From contig NZ_JAUKPO010000001.1 in NCBI RefSeq assembly GCF_030503435.1, forward strand, positions 186,001 through 250,000: a stretch of 64,000 bases of DNA. Direction: 5' to 3'. Below the pieces are notes generated by a model that was given only the letters and a program-made list of their open reading frames with translations, had not been told where the DNA came from and searched no databases. The position numbers and the translations under genes are program-made. Below are positions 26,387 through 35,522 of this stretch, piece by piece. Positions within the stretch are counted from its first letter, which is position 1, and every line of letters starts with the position of its first letter. Origin of the DNA: Rhodocytophaga aerolata. GTDB taxonomy: Bacteria; Bacteroidota; Bacteroidia; Cytophagales; 172606-1.

Positions 26387-27652
26387 TTACAACTCCCCAA
26401 TAAAATCAGTAAGCAAGCCAAATAACTCTTTAAACTTTGTCAGTGGTAGGGTTTCGGCCCGGTCGTATACATCGTGGTAGGCTTTAATGCCACCCAAGGT
26501 ATAGATGAATATGGCTTTTACGCCTTTATTGGCAAAGAAATAATGATCTGAGTTAGGCGCATTGGTCCGTTTGTTTATTTTCGGTAGGTAGCCTTTCTGC
26601 TCATTTATTCTGGTAAGCAACGTATATTCATCCGTGAGAGCGGCACCATTCACTACCGTCATGCCCTCATCGCCGGTACCTACCAGATCCAGGTTAACCA
26701 GGAATTTAATATCCTTCAAGGGAAATAAAGGATGTTGTACATAGTACCTGGAACCAATGAGCCCTGCTTCTTCTGCGCCGAATCCGATAAACACCATGGA
26801 ATACTCTGGCTGGTTTTGAGGCTGGGAATAATGCCGGGCCAGTTCCAGAAGCATAGTAGTACCACTGGCATTATCATTGGCCCCAGGAAAGTAGGTATTT
26901 TTCCCCATTCTGCCCAAGTGGTCGTAGTGGGCGGAAATGACAATAAATGAGTCCGGCTCTGCTTTGCCAGGAATATAACCTATTACATTCTGTGAGATGT
27001 AGTTGGAAATTAATTTTGCATCTACTCTATATTTTACCCTAGTTCCTGCCGGTGGACTATCTTTTTTTACCATCTCAAAAGCTGGGTGGCTCATTTGCTT
27101 CCCTGAAAGACTGGCCGTAAGCTTCTCTTTTTGCAATTCTATTAATGCTTTGGCTTCATGCATTTTATTCAGGTATTCAATGGGCATTTCTACTAACTTT
27201 CCGTAATGTACCGATTCATACACCATCACCTGTTTGCTAAAATTGCTCTGCAGAAACTTTTGCCGGGCTGATTCCTGTGTAAAAATCAACGTATCCAGAT
27301 AAACTATTTTGCCTTGTCCGGCTCCTTGCTGCGATATGGGATTAACTATATACTGCTCTCCTGGAGTAAGCATTTTTTTCCCAACTGTTAACTTCAGCCG
27401 TTTAGGGAAGGTATTTATATCTAAGGGGAATTCTTGAAAATAAGAGGCATTGAATGTTTTTAATCCCATTTGTTGGAATTGTTCTGCAAGGTATTCGGCT
27501 GCTTTACGGTCGCCGGATTGTACATAGCCTCTGCCATGCATCTGGGGAGAAGTAAGCGTAGCAATGGTGGTTTTTACCCGGTTCATATCCTGAGCATTAC
27601 TTACAAGATTCGTTGCAAGCAAAAGAAAAACAAAAGCCAGAATTCTATTCAT
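26387..27652 (-). CDS. M28-family zinc aminopeptidase, secreted
   Basis: 421 residues with a cleavable signal (LLLATNLVSNAQ). The co-catalytic two-zinc site is clear: SAHYDHLG (His, Asp), GANDNASG (Asp), GFGAEEAGLIGS (Glu-Glu), NLDLVG (Asp) and SDHYFF (His). It should trim N-terminal residues from peptides in the periplasm. It lies downstream of three tonB genes but is cut off from them by a hairpin. Confidence 0.93.
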   Translation of the reverse strand: MNRILAFVFLLLATNLVSNAQDMNRVKTTIATLTSPQMHGRGYVQSGDRKAAEYLAEQFQQMGLKTFNASYFQEFPLDINTFPKRLKLTVGKKMLTPGEQYIVNPISQQGAGQGKIVYLDTLIFTQESARQKFLQSNFSKQVMVYESVHYGKLVEMPIEYLNKMHEAKALIELQKEKLTASLSGKQMSHPAFEMVKKDSPPAGTRVKYRVDAKLISNYISQNVIGYIPGKAEPDSFIVISAHYDHLGRMGKNTYFPGANDNASGTTMLLELARHYSQPQNQPEYSMVFIGFGAEEAGLIGSRYYVQHPLFPLKDIKFLVNLDLVGTGDEGMTVVNGAALTDEYTLLTRINEQKGYLPKINKRTNAPNSDHYFFANKGVKAIFIYTLGGIKAYHDVYDRAETLPLTKFKELFGLLTDFIGEL

Positions 27653-27660
27653 CTGGTAAA

Positions 27661-27695
27661 AATAAGAAAGCCCACAGATATACGGGCTTTCTGGT
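27661..27695 (-). terminator. Terminator after the third tonB gene
   Basis: Perfect 9-bp stem AGAAAGCCC / GGGCTTTCT (27665-27673 and 27684-27692) with a 10-nt loop. On the minus strand it is followed by TATTTTTACC. It separates the tonB gene at 27716 from the M28 gene. Confidence 0.7.
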
Positions 27696-27715
27696 GTAAA
27701 AATTCCACTTTTTAG

Positions 27716-28417
27716 TTATTGAAGTTTGAATATAATGGGTAAGGCCATACGTACTCTTACAGGTTTTCCGCGTTGCTTGGCTGGTGTCCATTTAGGTGCT
27801 TTTTGAAGTATGCGGATAGCTTCTTCATCCAGGCCAAATCCTAAACCTTTAATAACTTTCACTTCTGTAATGCTGCCATCTTTATCAATCACAAACTGCA
27901 CAAATACTTTGCCCTCCACACCAGATTGCTGGGCTGCTTTAGGATATCTCAAATGCTTGCTGATGTATTCATAAAACTGGGCTCTGCCTTCCGGCTCTTT
28001 TTCCAGAACATATACATCTACCACCGCATCTTCTACTATCTCTTCAGGAATCACCTCTGGCAGAACGGAAACAGGTGCCGGAATAACATCCGGCACATCC
28101 GGAAGATCTGAGAGTAAATGATCATCTGGCGACAGGGCATCTTCTACAATAGTGGATAAATCTTCCGGAGGCTGAGGCAGTTTTTCTAAAGGCTTTTCAG
28201 GAGGTGGAATAACAGCCGGAATAGGCGGAATATCTACTAATTCAAAATCATCTGCAGGCTTATAGTCAATTTTCTCACCGTTGTCGCCGGATAATGCCGG
28301 ATAGGTTTTCCACTCAAACGCCAGTAAACATAGGGACAGGCTAATGACTAAGCCCACATTCAGAAATAAGGTATATTTCTTGCCTAATTCCAGTTCAGGT
28401 TTCTTTTTATGTTCCAT
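27716..28417 (-). CDS. TonB-family energy transducer (copy 1, most divergent)
   Basis: 233 residues. One N-terminal inner-membrane anchor (about 16-37, LFLNVGLVISLSLCLLAFEWKTY), a proline/acid-rich periplasmic linker (IPPIPAVIPPPEKPLEK), and the C-terminal TonB domain (last 90 residues; EGKVFVQFVIDKDGSITEVKV, KAPKWTPAKQRGKPVRVRM). It would couple the proton-motive force, through ExbB/ExbD, to outer-membrane receptors. It is the last of three tandem paralogues and does not share their identical 3' block. Confidence 0.93.
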   Translation of the reverse strand: MEHKKKPELELGKKYTLFLNVGLVISLSLCLLAFEWKTYPALSGDNGEKIDYKPADDFELVDIPPIPAVIPPPEKPLEKLPQPPEDLSTIVEDALSPDDHLLSDLPDVPDVIPAPVSVLPEVIPEEIVEDAVVDVYVLEKEPEGRAQFYEYISKHLRYPKAAQQSGVEGKVFVQFVIDKDGSITEVKVIKGLGFGLDEEAIRILQKAPKWTPAKQRGKPVRVRMALPIIFKLQ

Positions 28418-28452
28418 GCGAATATTTTTGAAAATTGTGGTAGCTGGAACAA

Positions 28453-29133
28453 TTAACCCAGTTTAAAAACAACTGGAAGCGACATTTTTACTTTCACCGG
28501 ACGGCCTCTTTGCTTACCGGGTGTCCACTTAGGCATGTTCTTGATTACCCGTACGGCTTCTTCGTCGCAGCCAGAACCAATCCCTTTCAATACGGTAATA
28601 TCTGTGGGCGAACCGTCTTTGTCAATTACGAACTGTACGAATACTTTCCCTTCTACGTTCATGCGTCTGGCCTGCTCTGGGTATTTCAGGTTCTTTTGTA
28701 AGTACTTACCAAATCCGTCAAATCCACCTTCGGGCATCGGCGGGTTCTCAACAACAATGAATGTGCCTTCAGTATCTTCCTCTTGTATGGGTTCAGCAGC
28801 TTTTTCTATAGGTAGCGTAGGTGGAGCTATTATTGTTTCAGGAGTAATCTCTGTCTCGAAAATTGCTAACTCTTCCTCAATTTCTTCTTCTTTTACTTCA
28901 ATAATTTCGGGCTGTACTTTTGGAGGGGGCGGCGGTGTAAGATCTGTAATGGGAATAACTAAGGTAACTTCTGGCTCAATTGTTTTAACACCTATATCCA
29001 CCCCGGAAAGATCGTCATAGGTTTTCCATTCGAAGGCTGCCAGACAAAGGGCCAGACTGATTACCAATCCAATATTGAGAAATAAACTGTACTTGTTGGC
29101 TAATTCTACTTTTGGGTTCTTTTTGGCTTCCAT
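28453..29133 (-). CDS. TonB-family energy transducer (copy 2)
   Basis: 226 residues with the same plan: anchor (about 14-36), linker rich in Glu and Pro (PPPPPKVQPEIIEVKEEE), and a TonB C-domain. Nucleotides 28489-28680 are identical to 29342-29533 in copy 3, a 192-bp block that covers most of the C-domain, while the anchor and linker differ. This is the mark of recent gene conversion or duplication. Confidence 0.93.
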   Translation of the reverse strand: MEAKKNPKVELANKYSLFLNIGLVISLALCLAAFEWKTYDDLSGVDIGVKTIEPEVTLVIPITDLTPPPPPKVQPEIIEVKEEEIEEELAIFETEITPETIIAPPTLPIEKAAEPIQEEDTEGTFIVVENPPMPEGGFDGFGKYLQKNLKYPEQARRMNVEGKVFVQFVIDKDGSPTDITVLKGIGSGCDEEAVRVIKNMPKWTPGKQRGRPVKVKMSLPVVFKLG

Positions 29134-29256
29134 ATCATTAATGTTTAAGAAAGTGGATAACGAGTTTAAACTTTACTGATAGGATGCAGACACATTATTT
29201 ATTCCATAAATTGTTGGAGATTTATCTTAAAAAATTCTTTCCTATATACAAAGCAC

Positions 29257-29288
29257 AAAAAAAGCCCGGAATAACCGGGCTTTAAAAA
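29257..29288 (-). terminator. Terminator after tonB copy 3
   Basis: Perfect 9-bp stem AAAGCCCGG / CCGGGCTTT (29261-29269 and 29275-29283) with loop AATAA, and a run of A on the left that is a U-run on the minus strand. tonB copies 2 and 3 are thus separate transcription units. Confidence 0.85.
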
Positions 29289-29305
29289 AACATATTCTTG
29301 GTATA

Positions 29306-29989
29306 TTAACCTAACTTAAATACAATAGGTAAAGACATACGTACTTTCACCGGACGGCCTCTTTGCTTACCGGGTGTCCACTTAGGCATGTTCTTGATTA
29401 CCCGTACGGCTTCTTCGTCGCAGCCAGAACCAATCCCTTTCAATACGGTAATATCTGTGGGCGAACCGTCTTTGTCAATTACGAACTGTACGAATACTTT
29501 CCCTTCTACGTTCATGCGTCTGGCCTGCTCTGGATATTTCAGGTTCTTTTGCAGATACTGCATAAAGGCACCCATCCCTCCTACTGGCTCAGGCTGGTTT
29601 TCCACCACCTGGAAAATTTCATCTACTTCTTCTTCTTGTACAGGAGCGGCAACTTCGGCAGGTGGTGCTGGCGGAGCTACTACCGTTTCAGGAGTAATCT
29701 CTGTATCCAGGTTTACTAGTTCTTCTTCAATTTCTTCTTCATCAGGCACCTCTACGATTTCGGGTTGCTGTATAACTGGAGGAGGTGGAGGCGGCATTTC
29801 AGTAATTGGAATATCTATTAACTCTTCCGTCTGAACTTCAGCCGGGGCATAGTTCATGGCTGAAAGATCATCGTACGATTTCCATTCAAACGCAAGTAGG
29901 GTCAATCCCAGAGCCACTACCAGTCCGATGTTAAGAAACAGACCAGACTGGCGGGATAAGTCTACTTTCGGATTCTTTTTTAGTTCCAT
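29306..29989 (-). CDS. TonB-family energy transducer (copy 3)
   Basis: 227 residues, anchor (about 14-36), a linker with PPPPPVIQQPEI and VAPPAPPAEVA, and a C-domain nearly identical to copy 2. The C-terminus PVKVRMSLPIVFKLG is shared. The 171-bp gap to copy 2 carries a terminator, so the copies may be controlled separately. Confidence 0.93.
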   Translation of the reverse strand: MELKKNPKVDLSRQSGLFLNIGLVVALGLTLLAFEWKSYDDLSAMNYAPAEVQTEELIDIPITEMPPPPPPVIQQPEIVEVPDEEEIEEELVNLDTEITPETVVAPPAPPAEVAAPVQEEEVDEIFQVVENQPEPVGGMGAFMQYLQKNLKYPEQARRMNVEGKVFVQFVIDKDGSPTDITVLKGIGSGCDEEAVRVIKNMPKWTPGKQRGRPVKVRMSLPIVFKLG

Positions 29990-30059
29990 TGTATAAATTC
30001 GGTTTAGTTAGGTACGGATAAAACGCTATGTCAAAAATATGCTTTTTCTTTTAAAAATG

Positions 30060-30443
30060 CTAGTTAGGAAAGTTAAATTTATAAACGAAATAAAATAATA
30101 AACTTCCTAAGAAACATCCTATTGTATTAGCTAACATATCTACCAGATCAAAAGTTCTGTCTGGAACCAGGGACTGGCCTGTCTCCAACAGCAGGCTGTA
30201 ACCTATACTGATGGCTAAGGCGCTTTTAATGGCATTGAATTTCAGCCAGATATACGTATGCTGCTTAGTAAACCCAATTACCAGCAGAAATACTAATACG
30301 GCAAATACAAAAAAGTGTGCAAACTTATCGAATGTCAAAACGCTCCAGATATTTGTGTCGGGCATGTTATTTCCTGGCATCAATATCAACATAAAGATGA
30401 CGCAGGCCCAAACTATCGCAAACAAATTATATCTGAAAAACAT
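30060..30443 (-). CDS. VanZ-like membrane protein
   Basis: 127 residues with four predicted helices and the VanZ-family marks FDKFAHFFVFAVLVF and LLLETGQSLVPDRTFDLVDMLANTIG. Function of such short VanZ-like proteins is unknown. It follows gcvH on the same strand after about 65 bp. Confidence 0.87.
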   Translation of the reverse strand: MFFRYNLFAIVWACVIFMLILMPGNNMPDTNIWSVLTFDKFAHFFVFAVLVFLLVIGFTKQHTYIWLKFNAIKSALAISIGYSLLLETGQSLVPDRTFDLVDMLANTIGCFLGSLLFYFVYKFNFPN

Positions 30444-30508
30444 ACTCTACTGACGAATGATTAGTGACGAATGAACAGTGAATACAAGGACTTATTCCTC
30501 ATCCATTA

Positions 30509-30889
30509 CTACTCTCCTATCATAGCTGCATACGTATTGGCGCTTAATAAAGATTCAAGCTCCTGTGTATCAGCAATGTTCATTTTAATCATCCAGCCTT
30601 TTCCATAAGGATCTGAATTAACCAGTTCGGGGCTGGCATTCAGTAGCTCATTTACTTCTATGATGGTACCAGTAATGGGAAGAAATAGATCCGATACTGT
30701 TTTTACAGCTTCTACTGTACCAAATACATCACCCATTTGTAATTCTTTCCCTTTGGTATCAATCTCTACATATACTATATCGCCTAATTCTTTTTGTGCA
30801 AAATCAGTAATGCCTACGTAAGCTGTAGTGCCTTCAACGCGTAACCATTCATGCTCTTTGGTGTAGCGTAAGTCTTGAGGTAAGTTCAT
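30509..30889 (-). CDS. gcvH: Glycine cleavage system H protein
   Basis: Lipoyl carrier of 126 residues; the lipoylated residue is Lys63 in GTVEAVKTVSDLFLP. It shuttles the aminomethyl group between the P and T proteins, neither of which is in the window. Start (NLPQDLRYTKEHEW) and length are standard. Confidence 0.96.
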   Translation of the reverse strand: MNLPQDLRYTKEHEWLRVEGTTAYVGITDFAQKELGDIVYVEIDTKGKELQMGDVFGTVEAVKTVSDLFLPITGTIIEVNELLNASPELVNSDPYGKGWMIKMNIADTQELESLLSANTYAAMIGE

Positions 30890-31008
30890 ATAAGTTTAGG
30901 TTATAAGTATGTTTTTCAATAAATAAACAGCGTTACGCTGAGGAGTATATTTATCCTCAATTCTAACCGAAATTTTAGTTTTTTGCAAAATAATTATCAG
31001 CCTCCCGG

Positions 31009-31659
31009 CTATTTTATAGCTTTAAATACCAGATGTTCCAAGAAAGACCCCATCTGCGTATAATCATTATCGGTTACCCGTACTTCCGTTAAAGAAGGCA
31101 GATGCGCTGCGAAAAAAACCTGCTGATGGGCGGCCTCCAGCAACGTACTCACCAGTGCATGTGCATACGGATAACCAGGACTGATGGCTAATACCAATAA
31201 AGCTACTTTATGACACAAAGCTTTATAATTTTTAAACAATCCCTCTTTATTGTCTGCATCTACTGATTTGGTCAGGTATGCTTTAGAAGATTCGCAAATA
31301 ACAATGCGGTGCAGGGCAGCTTTATTTACAGGCAAAAAGTCGAGGTTGTATCTGGTGGAATCGGTGATAATCTGAATAATGATCTTTAGTTTATGTTCCG
31401 GATCGGTTACATTATTGGTATGAAAATCAATTTGAAAATCGAGCCATGCCCAATACCAGGCAGTCAGGTATAGCAATAACTTGTGTTTGTTTTCGAAATA
31501 CCGGTAAACCGATGCTTCGGTAGAATTAATTTCGGAAGCCAGTTTTTTAAATGTAAACTGCTCAAAACCCAGCTCATCTATTAACCGGACCCCTTCAGAA
31601 ATAATACTCCGGCCTAACTCGGTTTGCTCAGGGTCCCTGACAAACACTTTATCATTCAT
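31009..31659 (-). CDS. TetR-family transcriptional regulator
   Basis: 216 residues from the ATG at 31659 (a longer frame begins ten codons earlier). The N-terminal HTH is clear: GVRLIDELGFEQFTFKKLA and STEASVYRYFENKHKLLLYL. The C-domain has no recognised ligand type. It is divergent from the ABC/HlyD/TolC operon, and the shared spacer holds two ATAGTA palindromes, so it probably represses that operon and itself. Confidence 0.9.
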   Translation of the reverse strand: MNDKVFVRDPEQTELGRSIISEGVRLIDELGFEQFTFKKLASEINSTEASVYRYFENKHKLLLYLTAWYWAWLDFQIDFHTNNVTDPEHKLKIIIQIITDSTRYNLDFLPVNKAALHRIVICESSKAYLTKSVDADNKEGLFKNYKALCHKVALLVLAISPGYPYAHALVSTLLEAAHQQVFFAAHLPSLTEVRVTDNDYTQMGSFLEHLVFKAIK

Positions 31660-31757
31660 CGCTATTCGTAATGTAGCATGCATAAACATAGATCTTTATT
31701 AAAACTTTCTGCTTACTAAAAAGTTAGGTATCAACAAGTACATAAAATTTTACAAAT

Positions 31758-31797
31758 ATAGTAATATTTTTACTATTTATAAAGATAGTATTACTAT
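31758..31797. promoter_or_regulatory. Two palindromes, candidate TetR operators
   Basis: ATAGTAA-TATTT-TTACTAT at 31758-31776 and ATAGTA-T-TACTAT at 31785-31797, both perfect. They share the half-site TAGTA and are about 24 bp apart centre to centre. The second ends 18 bp before the -7 box at 31816, where a -33 element would lie. Confidence 0.6.
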
Positions 31798-31815
31798 TAT
31801 TTAAAATATTTTTAC

Positions 31816-31823
31816 TACTTTTG
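31816..31823 (+). promoter_or_regulatory. Candidate -7 box of the exporter operon
   Basis: TACTTTTG, a full TAnnTTTG match, 43 bp before the ATG at 31867 and just after the palindromes. Confidence 0.5.
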
Positions 31824-31866
31824 TCTTAGAGTTTAAGTCTACTATAAAGATTTCTTTACAAAACCC

Positions 31867-34095
31867 ATGAAAGCTTCTGTAATTCAGGATATTATTTATA
31901 AGGTTGGTGAACTTACCGGACCTCCGGGAGAGTTGGCAGGCTTTAGGAAAAAAGTAAAAACTGACTACGAATATACCCGGGAAGAGCTTAACAGCTTTAT
32001 TTATGACTTAACAGATGAGGGTCGGCATATACACATTGCTTTTACAAATAATACCATTGCCGTAGCAAACCTGTCGGCTTTCTTGGATAGCATTACCTTT
32101 CCGGTTATTCTGTTTACGGAAACCTATCCTGGAGACATAGAACCGGCTCTTGTTTACCGGAATGAATCGGATGCCTTAGAAGTGATCAGCTATCCATCCG
32201 GAACTGTAAAAGTTTATCCGGGTGCTGCGTTGCTTTTGTCAAATGTTCAGCTTTACCTGCTTCCCGAAGAACAAACCAGCAGCCAGCAAACACAGCTCAT
32301 TACCTCTTTTCCTATTAAATATTATTCTCAGACGCTGGGGCAGGAAAATCCGGAAAGTGAGAAAAAAAGTCCTCCCAGCCCCTTACAACGATTGCTCCGG
32401 CTGCTGAACACTGAAAAAAAAGATATATGGTATATCTATGTATATGCCATTGTAGTCGGGCTCATCAGTCTGGTATTGCCTTTAGGTACGCAGGCCATTA
32501 TCGGAATGATTTCCGGAGGTATGTTTTTCAGCTCTGTGGTGGTTTTAATCTCCATAATCATAGTAGGTGTATTGGTTTCGGGCGGTTTGCAGATTATGCA
32601 GGTTACGCTGGTAGAAGTATTGCAACAACGTATTTTTGCAAGGGCAGCTTTTGAATTTGCCTTCCGGGTGCCAAAAATTAAACCGGAGGCTTTTGCATCC
32701 TATTATCCGCCTGAGTTGATGAACCGTTTTTTTGATGTGGTAGTCATTCAGAAATCATTGCCCAAAATTCTGGTAGATTTATCAGGCGCTGTATTACAAA
32801 TATTCTTTGGTATTATTTTACTGGCTTTTTACCATCCGGCTTTTCTGGCATTCGGCATGCTGTTTCTAAGCTTCTTGTTTTTGATGTTCCGGTTTACAGG
32901 TCCTAAAGGATTAGAAACCAGCTTAAGCGAATCTAAATATAAATACAAAATAGCTGCCTGGCTGGAAGAAATAGCCCGTACTTTCCCTAGCTTCCGTCTG
33001 GCAGGCGACAGCAATCTGCACATTGACCGTATGGATGATTATGTCAACAATTATCTGTATTACCGCAAAAGCCATTTCAGCATACTCAAAAACCAGTATA
33101 TCTATATTGTTATTTTCAAGACCCTAATTATAGGGGCTTTACTCATTCTGGGTTCTATCCTGGTGGTTGATAACCAGATAACCCTGGGCCAGTTTGTTGC
33201 GTCCGAAGTGGTAGTAGTATTAGTTGTAGGGGCCGTAGAAAAGATTATCTTCAATATGGAAAATGTATATGACCTGCTCACCGCTACTGAAAAAGTAGGC
33301 ACCGTTACCGATCTACCCTTAGAGAAAGACAAAGGTTCTAAAATTAAATTCAATCAATACACCAAGGGGGTACATATCAAGCTTGACAATGTCCAGTATA
33401 AGTACCCGGAGAGCACGCGTTACGCCCTGCAGAATATCAATTTGGAAGTTAAACCAGGCGAACGTATAGGAATAGCCGGAACCTTTGCTGCCGGCAGACA
33501 TACATTGGCCAATCTGCTGGCCGGCTCTATCAATACCGCTTTTGAGGGCAGCATAACGATTAATAGTATGTCTATGCGCGACATACAAGCCAGTGCCTGG
33601 CGGGTAGCCGTAGATAGTAATTTATTTTCGTATGATATTTTTGATGGGTCTATTCAGGAAAATATCTCTATGAACCGGGCCCGCATTAAGCAGGAAGATA
33701 TCTGGTGGGCAATTGAACATACTGGCCTCAGCTCGTATGTTAATAAGTTACCAGAGGGGATTGATACAAAAGTAAGTGCGCTGGGCACAAAGCTAACCAG
33801 AAGCACCCGTCATAAACTGATACTGGCCAGATGCATAGCTTCCAGGCCTAAACTGCTGATTTTTAATGATGATATGCAGGATATGCAACGTGCCGAACGC
33901 TTACAACTAATCTCTTTTCTCATACAAAAAGATAATCCCTGGACCTTGCTGGCTATTACAAACGATACTTCCTTTCTGAGCCAGTGCGACAAAGTGGTAT
34001 TGATGGACGAGAGCAGAATTGTGGAACAAGGCACCTATGCAGAACTAGCAGAGCATCCGGTACTGAAAGAAGTTACTATTACCAACATAGCCTGA
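31867..34095 (+). CDS. ABC exporter with a degenerate ATPase domain (type I secretion-like)
   Basis: 742 residues: a soluble N-domain (1-170) in the place of a C39 peptidase but with no cysteine, a membrane domain (about 190-460), and a nucleotide-binding domain (about 500-735). The fold pattern of the last is kept, but its motifs are not: Walker A reads GTFAAGRHT, so Lys is Arg544 and Ser is His545; the signature LSGGQ is LTRST (643-647); the Q-loop Gln is replaced (WRVAVDSNLF); Walker B reads LLIFNDD with Asp for Glu; and the H-switch is Asn699 (AITNDTS). The frame is long and undisturbed, so this is not a dying gene. It heads an operon with HlyD and TolC. It may be a non-hydrolytic transporter, a half of a heterodimer, or a regulator. 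Confidence 0.88.
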   Translation: MKASVIQDIIYKVGELTGPPGELAGFRKKVKTDYEYTREELNSFIYDLTDEGRHIHIAFTNNTIAVANLSAFLDSITFPVILFTETYPGDIEPALVYRNESDALEVISYPSGTVKVYPGAALLLSNVQLYLLPEEQTSSQQTQLITSFPIKYYSQTLGQENPESEKKSPPSPLQRLLRLLNTEKKDIWYIYVYAIVVGLISLVLPLGTQAIIGMISGGMFFSSVVVLISIIIVGVLVSGGLQIMQVTLVEVLQQRIFARAAFEFAFRVPKIKPEAFASYYPPELMNRFFDVVVIQKSLPKILVDLSGAVLQIFFGIILLAFYHPAFLAFGMLFLSFLFLMFRFTGPKGLETSLSESKYKYKIAAWLEEIARTFPSFRLAGDSNLHIDRMDDYVNNYLYYRKSHFSILKNQYIYIVIFKTLIIGALLILGSILVVDNQITLGQFVASEVVVVLVVGAVEKIIFNMENVYDLLTATEKVGTVTDLPLEKDKGSKIKFNQYTKGVHIKLDNVQYKYPESTRYALQNINLEVKPGERIGIAGTFAAGRHTLANLLAGSINTAFEGSITINSMSMRDIQASAWRVAVDSNLFSYDIFDGSIQENISMNRARIKQEDIWWAIEHTGLSSYVNKLPEGIDTKVSALGTKLTRSTRHKLILARCIASRPKLLIFNDDMQDMQRAERLQLISFLIQKDNPWTLLAITNDTSFLSQCDKVVLMDESRIVEQGTYAELAEHPVLKEVTITNIA

Positions 34096-34163
34096 TCTGG
34101 TTTTGGGAAATGAAATGAATGTATCCAGGTTGATGAATAGTTTACCAGTAATTGAAAGAACAT

Positions 34164-35513
34164 ATGCTACAGATATCTAATGAAAAAATAAAAGAATACG
34201 AATTAGAAAAAAAACTCTATTCGTTAAAAACCCTCAATACACCACGCTCGGGCAAGATACTGGCCCGGTGGCTAATTGGTATTGGGCTTTTTGGGTTTGT
34301 AGTGCTTTTTCTGCCATGGCAGCAGAATATACAAGGTAACGGAACAGTAACAGCCTTAAATCCCCAGGACCGCCCGCAAACTATTCAAACGGCGATTCCG
34401 GGCAAAATAGAAAAGTGGCACATCCAGGAAGGCCAGTATGTAACCAAAGGCGATACTATTCTTACTATTTCCGAAATCAAAGACGAATATTTTGATCCTC
34501 AGTTATTAACCAGGCTGCAAGAGCAATTGCAGGCAAAGGAACAAAGCATACAGGCCACCAAAGAAAAAGTAAAAGCCCTGGATAATCAAATAGCCGCATT
34601 GCAACAAGGCTTAACGTATAGTTTGCAAAAAGCACAAAATAAGTTGAAGCAGGCGCAATACAAATTAATTAGTGACAGCACCGAATACCAGGCAGAAATC
34701 GTGCAGAATGATATAGCTCTCCGGCGGTTTGCCGGGGCGGAAAGCTTATATAAAAATGGCCTGATCTCGCTTACCGACTTTGAAACCAGAAAATTGAAAC
34801 GCCAGGAAGTATCTGCTAAGCTAATTTCCTTAGAGAACAAAGTATTGGCTTCCAGGAATGAAGTATTAAATGCCAAAGTAGAACTTAGCTCTATTTCAGC
34901 AGAATATGCAGATAAAATAGCTAAATCCCAGTCAGATAAAAGCTCAGCGGTATCGTATCTGGCCGATGCAGACGCTGAATATTCCAAGTTACGGAACAAG
35001 TACGCCAGTGTAGAGGTACGTACCACCCAACGGTCTATTGTAGCGCCGCAATCCGGTTTTGTAGTAAAAGCCTTAAAAGCCGGTTTGGGAGAAACTATTA
35101 AGGAAAACGACCCGGTAGTAACTATTCAGCCAGATAAGCCCATGAAAGCGGTAGAACTATACGTAAAAGCCATGGATGTACCGCTGTTGTCTAAAGGCCG
35201 CACCGTACGGCTGGAGTTTGATGGGTGGCCTGCCTTACAGTTCTCCGGCTGGCCCAGTGTAGCAGTAGGTACGTTTGGCGGTAAAATAGCCGTAATAGAT
35301 TATGTAAACAGCCAGGCAGGCACTTACCGGATATTAGTTACGCCAGATCCGAATGACCAACCCTGGCCAGAACAGTTGCGGATGGGCTCCGGTGTGTATG
35401 GCTGGGCAATGTTGAATGATGTGCCTATCTGGTATGAGATATGGCGGCAGTTGAATGGTTTCCCACCTAATCTGCAGTCTGCTCCTACGGAGGGAGAACA
35501 AAAGAGCAAATAA
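34164..35513 (+). CDS. HlyD-family membrane fusion (periplasmic adaptor) protein
   Basis: About 449 residues from the ATG at 34164. One N-terminal transmembrane helix (LIGIGLFGFVVLFLPW), a lipoyl/barrel half-motif (AIPGKIEKWHIQEGQYVTKGD), a long coiled coil (about 115-280) and a second half-motif (SIVAPQSGFVVKALKAGLGE). It bridges the inner-membrane exporter and the outer-membrane channel. It follows the ABC gene after 68 bp and precedes the TolC gene by 9 bp. Confidence 0.93.
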   Translation: MLQISNEKIKEYELEKKLYSLKTLNTPRSGKILARWLIGIGLFGFVVLFLPWQQNIQGNGTVTALNPQDRPQTIQTAIPGKIEKWHIQEGQYVTKGDTILTISEIKDEYFDPQLLTRLQEQLQAKEQSIQATKEKVKALDNQIAALQQGLTYSLQKAQNKLKQAQYKLISDSTEYQAEIVQNDIALRRFAGAESLYKNGLISLTDFETRKLKRQEVSAKLISLENKVLASRNEVLNAKVELSSISAEYADKIAKSQSDKSSAVSYLADADAEYSKLRNKYASVEVRTTQRSIVAPQSGFVVKALKAGLGETIKENDPVVTIQPDKPMKAVELYVKAMDVPLLSKGRTVRLEFDGWPALQFSGWPSVAVGTFGGKIAVIDYVNSQAGTYRILVTPDPNDQPWPEQLRMGSGVYGWAMLNDVPIWYEIWRQLNGFPPNLQSAPTEGEQKSK

Positions 35514-35522
35514 GCACAGGAA

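Noticed and set aside
28535-29020. Plus-strand ORF of 161 residues, and its twin at 29388-29834
   Set aside because: These are antisense shadows of tonB copies 2 and 3; their likeness simply reflects the identical block.
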